Source: Streptococcus sp. WB01_FAA12
GTDB lineage: Bacteria > Bacillota > Bacilli > Lactobacillales > Streptococcaceae
Assembly (NCBI RefSeq): GCF_012843315.1
Contig: NZ_JABAEX010000001.1
Coordinates: 434,001 to 498,000, forward strand
DNA: 64,000 bases
Direction: 5' to 3'
Positions 58,580 through 64,000 of the stretch are shown one piece after another. The notes beneath the pieces were generated by a model. It had not been told where the DNA came from, did no database searches, and saw nothing but the letters and a program-made list of their open reading frames with translations. How positions within the stretch are numbered: position 1 is the first letter of the stretch; the number at the start of each line of letters is the position of its first letter. Position numbers and translations under genes: made by a program.

Positions 58580-60473
58580 TTATTGTCTCCTTATTATTAA
58601 AAAAATTAACAAAATTAGATTCGGTTAAAATTTCACCACCTAATTTCTGATATTCTTCCTTGTTTTCTTCCAATGTTCTAAGTGTTTTATTAAACATACT
58701 ACAAACTTCACTTAGAAGTGAATGAAGTGTTCCGAAGTGATTGTCAGTTGTTACCACACGTTCAGCATTATCATCAATATAAACATTAGGATGCACTGTT
58801 GTTGTCACTAGAGGTGCCGTAGGTTCTTCTTGACCAGCTTTAATAATCCCATGCTTCGTTTTAACAACCCAACCGGCACCTACTTCAAGTAAAACACCTC
58901 TTTTTTCTGCAGAGTTATTAGAATGTACATATAAAACATAGATTGGTTTATTTGAATAACTATTTATAAAAAATTCTCGAAAATAATCCCATATATTTTG
59001 TCCGTAAGGAACTACCGAGCGATTCTGCGGGTCACTAGTATAAATGATTTCTTCCTCACTGAAGCCATTGAATAATAATAAACCATATAAAACATTATTT
59101 AGCTTTTGGTCCTCCCGAGTATGGCTAAGCAAAATTTTTCTAGATTCATTATCAACCCTTATTTTTTTCATTCCTAATTGCTGGAACATATTATTTGCTA
59201 TTTTAGGATCCAATGTGTTGTTTGGAACAGCTTTATTAAACGTTTCAAGTACTTCTTGTGCTTTTTCTGCAAATTCATCCTCGGCTTTTCGTTTTTGTTT
59301 CTTTTTACTTTCTAGTTTATCTTTATTCTTAGCTTTAATTGCTAAATCTTTTTTTCTGAGCACTTGGTTTAATATATCTGATGCAGCCTCCAAGAATATT
59401 TTATAACGAACATCGTCGCTCTTATATCCTTGTCTATTGCTCAATGCCATATCAGGTAAATTTGTTTCTTCAAATTCATCTACATATAATTGCCCCACAA
59501 CATAAACTTCATTCAATCTATTTTGACCAATTTCGTTTAAAACATTAAATTGACCTAATTTCCCATGAGAATATATTGCTAGAAAGTTATCTGGAAAATC
59601 AGATGATTCTTTCTCTTTCAAACCCCTTGTCGTACTATATGTACCTATCCATCCTTTTACTTCCAAAGTTCTATCTTCAATTTTACCTAATCTGTTTTTT
59701 ATTGAATAGTCTTTTTTGATAGGGTTCTTTACTGAATAATTAAGATTTGCGTATTTAGGGGATTTATTTTTAAATTTATCAAGAATTCCATACTCATCTT
59801 TCCCAAATATGATAAGAGAGTCCAAGGAGGTCGCCAAAGAATCCACAAACTTTCTTGAAGTTTCATTTTTTCCATCTATCCCCTTGATATGAATTGCAAA
59901 AGGGTTTTCTTCATTATCGCTCAGTTGCGGGAAAAACTTTGAAAGATTGTTTTTTATAGTTTTGGACAGCTTAGGAATTTCAAACTCTGAGTCCAGCATC
60001 TCAATCCTTGTCCCAGACTCAGTAATATGATCAAAATACATCTCATCTTCAGAAATCGCCTTTAATCTCCCATTATCTGGAACAGTTCTCGTTAACCAGA
60101 ATCCCGATTTATCACTGCCCGATTTCGTCATCACTTTTACTCTGCTAGAAACAGCTAATGCTGCTAGTTTACCAATTCCCTTTCTCCCCATTTTAGGTCG
60201 TTTATATTTCTCACTTTTTGAGCTATTCTCATCAACTCGAGTTGGTTTAGCCACAGATAAATACTTTTCTCGTGTTTCATCATATGTCATTCCCTTTCCA
60301 TCATCCTCAATGATAATTACAGAATCCGAAAAATTAATCCAAACATTTTCAGCATCAGCATCATAGCTATTAGCTACTAGTTCTGCTAGCACATAATAAA
60401 TATTAGTGTACAAACTAGGTCCCAATAATTCTAATATTTCTGGACTAATTTGAATTGGATATTCTTTTTTCAT
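58560..60473 (-). CDS. GHKL (HSP90/MORC-like) ATPase fused to a TIR-like domain
   Basis: A 637-residue cytosolic protein. The N-terminus is a GHKL ATPase: N-box ELVANSYDADA (residues 31-41), G1 box EDDGKGM (56-62) and G2 box GRKGIGKLAAL (96-106). A middle region includes DMALSNRQGY (341-350) and a very basic coiled-coil stretch (about 370-412). Residues about 446-545 look like a TIR domain: ILLSHTRED (447-455), TSDP (479-482), VPYGQNIWDYF and LLEVGAGW with a candidate catalytic Glu530. It begins at the last base of the methyltransferase stop (TAATG) and overlaps the next gene. TIR activity as an NADase is inferred. A MORC-type partner of a modification enzyme is the closest known theme. Confidence 0.85.
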   Translation of the reverse strand: MKKEYPIQISPEILELLGPSLYTNIYYVLAELVANSYDADAENVWINFSDSVIIIEDDGKGMTYDETREKYLSVAKPTRVDENSSKSEKYKRPKMGRKGIGKLAALAVSSRVKVMTKSGSDKSGFWLTRTVPDNGRLKAISEDEMYFDHITESGTRIEMLDSEFEIPKLSKTIKNNLSKFFPQLSDNEENPFAIHIKGIDGKNETSRKFVDSLATSLDSLIIFGKDEYGILDKFKNKSPKYANLNYSVKNPIKKDYSIKNRLGKIEDRTLEVKGWIGTYSTTRGLKEKESSDFPDNFLAIYSHGKLGQFNVLNEIGQNRLNEVYVVGQLYVDEFEETNLPDMALSNRQGYKSDDVRYKIFLEAASDILNQVLRKKDLAIKAKNKDKLESKKKQKRKAEDEFAEKAQEVLETFNKAVPNNTLDPKIANNMFQQLGMKKIRVDNESRKILLSHTREDQKLNNVLYGLLLFNGFSEEEIIYTSDPQNRSVVPYGQNIWDYFREFFINSYSNKPIYVLYVHSNNSAEKRGVLLEVGAGWVVKTKHGIIKAGQEEPTAPLVTTTVHPNVYIDDNAERVVTTDNHFGTLHSLLSEVCSMFNKTLRTLEENKEEYQKLGGEILTESNFVNFFNNKETINERNKI

Positions 60474-61522
60474 TATACGTCCTCCAAATGATTTAATATA
60501 CTTTGACCAATTACCTCTCCCAACTTAGGTGGAACAGCATTCCCAATTTGTAGTGCTACCTGTGAAATAGGATATTTTCCCTTAAGTTCAGGTTGTGTAA
60601 ATAAGTAATCTCTCGGAAATGTTTGTAACATTGCACCTTCACGTAGACTTAAAGCTCTATCTTGATCAGGATGTCCAAATCGCCCATTTCCTATTCCTGG
60701 AAATTGTGTTGTAATTGTATTAGCAGGTTTATCCCATTCTAAACGACCATATACCGATCCAAAAGAAGCTCCGCTTTTTTTCTTATAAGCTTCCAGTAAT
60801 AGCTCCTCGTCCCAATCCCTCCAAGTTCCACCAGGTTTTGACTGCTTTATTCTCTTCATATTCAATTCAGATAGATTTCTGCTTCTATGAAGAGGATCAT
60901 TTAAATCAGTATCTCCTGCCTTCAATTTTGGTAAATTTCCAATTGTATCTCGAAGTGTAGGGTAATTATCTTTATTAAATTGTGCAGGAATTAATTTGAT
61001 TTCTCCCAATTTTGAAGCTAAAAGCAATAATCTCTTTCTTTTTTGAGGAACACCGTAATCTGGCGCGAATATCACTTTGTAATCAATTAAGTAATTATTA
61101 TCATTCAAAATCTGGATAAATTTATCAAATACCTTTTCATTGACCATTTGTGGAACATTTTCCATTGAAACAATATCGGGTTGAACATACTCTATTTGTT
61201 TCCCAAAATAGTCTAAAAGATCCATCTTCTGAAGTGTATTCTCATTATTCTTGTACTTATGACTATAAGTCGAAAAGGGTTGGCATGGGGCACAACCCAT
61301 TAAAATTTTTATATCAGTATCATTCGGATAAAGAGCAGTAATTTCCTTGCTATCAATTTCTTTTACATCTTTTAAAATGAATCTCGCTTTATTATTAAAT
61401 TCGTATGCAAATTGACTATGAGGATCTATATCATAACCTGCTATTACATTTATACCTGCTTGCTGAACACCACAGGTCAACCCTCCAACACCACAAAACA
61501 AATCTACAGCATTAATTTTCAT
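60473..61522 (-). CDS. DNA (cytosine-5) methyltransferase
   Basis: A 349-residue m5C methyltransferase. Motif I DLFCGVGG (7-14), motif IV GCAPCQPFS with catalytic Cys80, motif VI ENVP (121-124), motif VIII QKRKR (160-164) and motif X GNAVPP (327-332) are all present, so it should be active; the target-recognition region lies between about 190 and 300. Start 61522 (MKINAV) is supported by GGAGG eight bases upstream. No restriction endonuclease gene accompanies it: the following genes are a GHKL-TIR ATPase and a membrane protein. The AT-rich composition suggests transfer. Confidence 0.95.
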   Translation of the reverse strand: MKINAVDLFCGVGGLTCGVQQAGINVIAGYDIDPHSQFAYEFNNKARFILKDVKEIDSKEITALYPNDTDIKILMGCAPCQPFSTYSHKYKNNENTLQKMDLLDYFGKQIEYVQPDIVSMENVPQMVNEKVFDKFIQILNDNNYLIDYKVIFAPDYGVPQKRKRLLLLASKLGEIKLIPAQFNKDNYPTLRDTIGNLPKLKAGDTDLNDPLHRSRNLSELNMKRIKQSKPGGTWRDWDEELLLEAYKKKSGASFGSVYGRLEWDKPANTITTQFPGIGNGRFGHPDQDRALSLREGAMLQTFPRDYLFTQPELKGKYPISQVALQIGNAVPPKLGEVIGQSILNHLEDV

Positions 61523-61542
61523 GGCAATATCCTCCATTTTAA

Positions 61543-61548
61543 ATTATA
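61543..61548 (-). promoter_or_regulatory. -10 element of the methyltransferase cassette
   Basis: TATAAT preceded by TGC on the minus strand, 21 bases before the methyltransferase ATG, leaving a very short leader. The -35 (TGTAAA at 17 bases) is poor. Confidence 0.6.
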
Positions 61549-61630
61549 GCATTCTTTTTGAACTTTTTACAGTATATATAATTGGTAAAAACTCGACTTC
61601 TTATTTTATCAACGTTTTAAGCACCTGTTA

Positions 61631-61783
61631 TTATGCACAATCACCACCTGGTAAGCCCCAAGTTCCTTTATCTGCACGTTTTTGTAATAATATTTTTCCT
61701 AATTGACTTAATATTCCAGAGGTAAAATTTAAAATTATTTTATCTTTTCCTACTTTTTTTCTTATATTCTGTATGTAGTCCAT
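61631..61783 (-). pseudogene. Truncated Nudix hydrolase N-terminus
   Basis: Fifty codons from ATG 61783 read as the start of a Nudix protein (MDYIQNIRKKVGKDK, ILLQKRADKGTWGLPGG) and then end at DCA and TAA at 61631, exactly where the Nudix box should continue. The rest of this gene is absent; the Nudix gene at 57.7 kb has its own N-terminus and is a different type. The break marks the upstream edge of the methyltransferase-TIR insertion. Nothing else is seen in 61549-61874 besides the phoU terminator. Confidence 0.8.
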
Positions 61784-61813
61784 TACTCACTTCTGACAAA
61801 GTAAACCATCAAT

Positions 61814-61849
61814 ACAACGAAAGCTTACTATATTAAAAAGTAAGCTTTC
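61814..61849 (-). terminator. phoU terminator
   Basis: GAAAGCTTACT / AGTAAGCTTTC, an 11-base perfect stem with an A/T loop, about 25 bases after the phoU stop. The following tract is only weakly T-rich on the minus strand. Confidence 0.7.
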
Positions 61850-61874
61850 ACAATTATTCTATCATTTAAATACT

Positions 61875-62528
61875 TTATAATTCTACAATCTTACCTGTTT
61901 CAAAGTAAACAACCCATTCACAGATATTTTTTGCGTAGTCTCCGATTCGTTCCAAGAAGGAAATGACCTGGAAGTAATCACGGCCTGTAACGATGGCTTC
62001 AGGATTTTTCCTAATTTCTTCTGTAGCCAAATCTCGGATACTATCAAAGTAATGGTTGATTTTTTCATCCATCGCTGCTACTTCGTAGGCTTGATCCACA
62101 GAACCGTTGAGATAGAGATCTAGAGCTGCTTCGACGAAGTTTTTCACGTCGCGTCCCATCTTTTTGATTTCTTCTTCAACAGAAGGGATACGTTGCTCCC
62201 CTTTCATACGAATGGTCGCCTCAGCGATAGACACTGCATGATCTCCCATGCGTTCCACGTCTGACACTGCCTTGAGAACGGTCAAGACGGTACGAAGGTC
62301 TTGCGAAACAGGTTGTTGAAGGGCAATCATTTCAAATGATTTCTTTTCCAACTTCACTTCATATTCATTTACTTCTGCATCGTCTTCGATGACTTCTTTT
62401 GCCAAATCACGGTCATGAGTGACAAAGGCACGTACTGTACGATTGATCTGCGAGAGCACTTCTTGTCCCATAGCGTAGAACTGGTTGTGCAATTTCTCCA
62501 AATCTTCTTCAAATTGAGATCGTAACAT
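61875..62528 (-). CDS. phoU: Phosphate uptake regulator PhoU
   Basis: A 217-residue all-helical protein with two PhoU three-helix repeats. It links the Pst transporter to its two-component sensor and limits phosphate uptake. The metal-binding ERMGDHAVSI and ERIGDYAKNI motifs are visible in the first and second repeat. It follows pstB by 11 bases and ends the pst operon. Confidence 0.95.
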   Translation of the reverse strand: MLRSQFEEDLEKLHNQFYAMGQEVLSQINRTVRAFVTHDRDLAKEVIEDDAEVNEYEVKLEKKSFEMIALQQPVSQDLRTVLTVLKAVSDVERMGDHAVSIAEATIRMKGEQRIPSVEEEIKKMGRDVKNFVEAALDLYLNGSVDQAYEVAAMDEKINHYFDSIRDLATEEIRKNPEAIVTGRDYFQVISFLERIGDYAKNICEWVVYFETGKIVEL

Positions 62529-62539
62529 CTTTCAACTCC

Positions 62540-63298
62540 TTATCCAAATTTTCCTGTAATATAATCTTCTGTTTCCTTGTTTTGAGGGGAAAGGAACATC
62601 TTCTTCGTATCGTTAAACTCGATTAAATCCCCATCTAGGAAAAATCCTGTTTTATCAGAGATACGAGAGGCTTGTTGCATGGAACGCGTTACCAAGAGCA
62701 TGGTGTATTTGTCTTTTAGACCATACAAGGTTTCTTCAATCTTACCTGCAGAAATAGGATCCAAAGCTGAAGTTGGTTCATCTAAAAGGATAATTTTCGG
62801 ACTGGTTGCTAAGACACGAGCAACACAAACACGTTGTTGTTGTCCACCTGAGAGACCAATGGCCGAATCATGCAAACGATCCTTTACTTCATCCCAGATA
62901 GAAGCACGTTGCAAGGCCTTTTCTACTGCTTCATCCAAAACATGTTTATCCTTAACCCCATTGATACGTAGCCCATAGACAACATTTTCGTAGATAGACA
63001 TAGGGAAGGGATTGGGCTGTTGAAAGACCATACCAATTTCCTTACGCAATTCAACCGTATCGGTGCGGGGACTGTAGATATTGTGACCATTATAGACTAC
63101 TGATCCAGTTGTTGTCACCTCAGGATTTAGATCGCCCATGCGGTTGATGGCTTTGAGCAGGGTGGACTTTCCTGATCCAGAAGGACCAATCAAGGCTGTT
63201 ATTTCCTTAGGTTGGAAAGAAAGGGAAACACTATTCAAGGCCTTCTTTTTGTTGTAATAAACGGACAGGTCTTTTACCTGCAGAATCGGTTCTGTCAT
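62540..63298 (-). CDS. pstB: Phosphate ABC transporter ATPase PstB (second copy)
   Basis: A 252-residue ATPase with Walker [10 protein letters not shown], signature LSGGQQQR and Walker [13 protein letters not shown], and the PstB-specific [15 protein letters not shown] block. It energises high-affinity phosphate import. In streptococci two pstB genes stand in tandem; this is the one next to phoU. It starts 12 bases after the first copy. Confidence 0.95.
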   Translation of the reverse strand: MTEPILQVKDLSVYYNKKKALNSVSLSFQPKEITALIGPSGSGKSTLLKAINRMGDLNPEVTTTGSVVYNGHNIYSPRTDTVELRKEIGMVFQQPNPFPMSIYENVVYGLRINGVKDKHVLDEAVEKALQRASIWDEVKDRLHDSAIGLSGGQQQRVCVARVLATSPKIILLDEPTSALDPISAGKIEETLYGLKDKYTMLLVTRSMQQASRISDKTGFFLDGDLIEFNDTKKMFLSPQNKETEDYITGKFG

Positions 63299-63310
63299 GC
63301 TGTTTCCTTT

Positions 63311-64000
63311 CTAACCAAAGTGTCCCGTTACATAGTCATTGGTTGACTGTAGCTTGGCATTTTGGAAAATATTGGATGTCTTATCATACTCAATCAAATC
63401 GCCCAAGTAGAAAAATCCTGTGTAGTCACTTGCACGCGCAGCCTGCTGCATACTGTGGGTAACGATGATGATGGTAAAGTCCTTCTTCAATTCCAACATG
63501 GTCTCTTCCAGCTGGGCTGTCGCAATCGGATCCAAGGCTGACGCTGGTTCATCCATCAAGAGAATATCTGGCTTGACAGAGATGGCACGAGCGATACAGA
63601 GACGTTGCTGCTGACCACCAGAAAGCATCAAGGCTGATTTGTGGAGGTCGTCTTTGACCTGATCCCAAAGGGCAGCCTGTCTTAGAGAGGTTTCTACAAT
63701 TTCATCAAGTACTTTCTTGTCCTTAACACCTGCACGTTCATGAGCAAAAGTGATGTTGTGATAGATAGACTTGGCAAATGGATTTGGACGTTGGAAGACC
63801 ATTCCGATATGCTTGCGCATCTCATAGACATTGATTTCTGGACGGTTAACGTCAATCCCTCGGTAGAGGATTTGACCTGTTACCTTGGCAATATCAATGG
63901 TATCATTCATCCGATTGAGACTACGGAGATAGGTAGATTTCCCAGATCCTGATGGACCAATCAAGGCCGTTATTTTATTTTTTTCAAATTGCATATCGAT
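63311..64000 (-). CDS. pstB: Phosphate ABC transporter ATPase PstB (first copy, 5' end outside window)
   Basis: Bases 63311-64000 are a continuous frame of 230 codons that runs off the window. An ATG at 63994 is not the true start, because family members have about 37 further residues before this point and the frame stays open. Walker [33 protein letters not shown] and [11 protein letters not shown] identify PstB. It is a paralogue, not a duplicate, of the copy at 62540. Confidence 0.94.
   Translation of the reverse strand: MDMQFEKNKITALIGPSGSGKSTYLRSLNRMNDTIDIAKVTGQILYRGIDVNRPEINVYEMRKHIGMVFQRPNPFAKSIYHNITFAHERAGVKDKKVLDEIVETSLRQAALWDQVKDDLHKSALMLSGGQQQRLCIARAISVKPDILLMDEPASALDPIATAQLEETMLELKKDFTIIIVTHSMQQAARASDYTGFFYLGDLIEYDKTSNIFQNAKLQSTNDYVTGHFG

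Overview
The window reads as chromosome of a mitis-group Streptococcus (S. mitis, S. oralis or S. infantis type). It has low GC, AGGAGG-type ribosome sites and TGnTATAAT extended -10 promoters. It carries choline-based teichoic acid genes (LicD proteins, a choline-binding phosphorylcholine esterase, a TacF-like flippase) and pneumococcus-like gene order in long blocks (rplJL to msrAB-thrB-hom-mecA; psr to aroD; amylase-alaS; potDCBA-murB; phoU-pstB). I saw no tRNA, rRNA, CRISPR array, intact insertion sequence or BOX element.

Layout. 1-6.2 kb is a minus-strand housekeeping block: ABC-F factor (cut by the window edge), VanZ, rlmN, YutD-family protein, sodA, holA, pyrD class 1A. 6.3-11.9 kb is an accretion zone behind gdhA: the complete gene is followed by a GNAT gene, a decayed second gdhA 3' end, a TetR/dehydrogenase operon, a small unknown gene, a 5'-truncated DUF2268 gene, and a third, well preserved but diverged gdhA 3' end. 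12-22.8 kb holds rplJL with its L10 leader, an internally deleted amidohydrolase, a heterodimeric ABC exporter, msrAB, thrB, hom and mecA.

22.9-31.9 kb is a teichoic-acid type locus: flippase, a large Pce-like choline-binding esterase, two free LicD genes, a GT2 glycosyltransferase and a polymerase fused to a third LicD domain. 32-42.4 kb carries psr and the whole shikimate/aromatic amino acid pathway in one direction, split by an internal terminator, with a promoter that would make a leaderless mRNA at the head. 42.6-47.6 kb has a cytosolic alpha-amylase under a cre site and the alaS operon under a T-box. 47.6-48.9 kb is a small accessory patch (PASTA remnant and GIY-YIG protein). 48.9-56.7 kb is potDCBA, murB, a YhfC-type membrane protease, acetolactate decarboxylase and a MocR regulator.

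56.7-61.9 kb is AT-rich and scarred: a frameshifted amino-acid-binding protein, a Nudix gene with an early stop, then three overlapping genes encoding a cytosine-5 DNA methyltransferase, a GHKL ATPase fused to a TIR-like domain, and a small three-span membrane protein, followed by a truncated Nudix fragment. This cassette has no recognisable restriction nuclease and is the best candidate here for a poorly described defence system: methylation would mark self, the GHKL ATPase would sense or switch, and the TIR domain would act as effector (inference). The window ends in phoU and two pstB genes of phosphate uptake.
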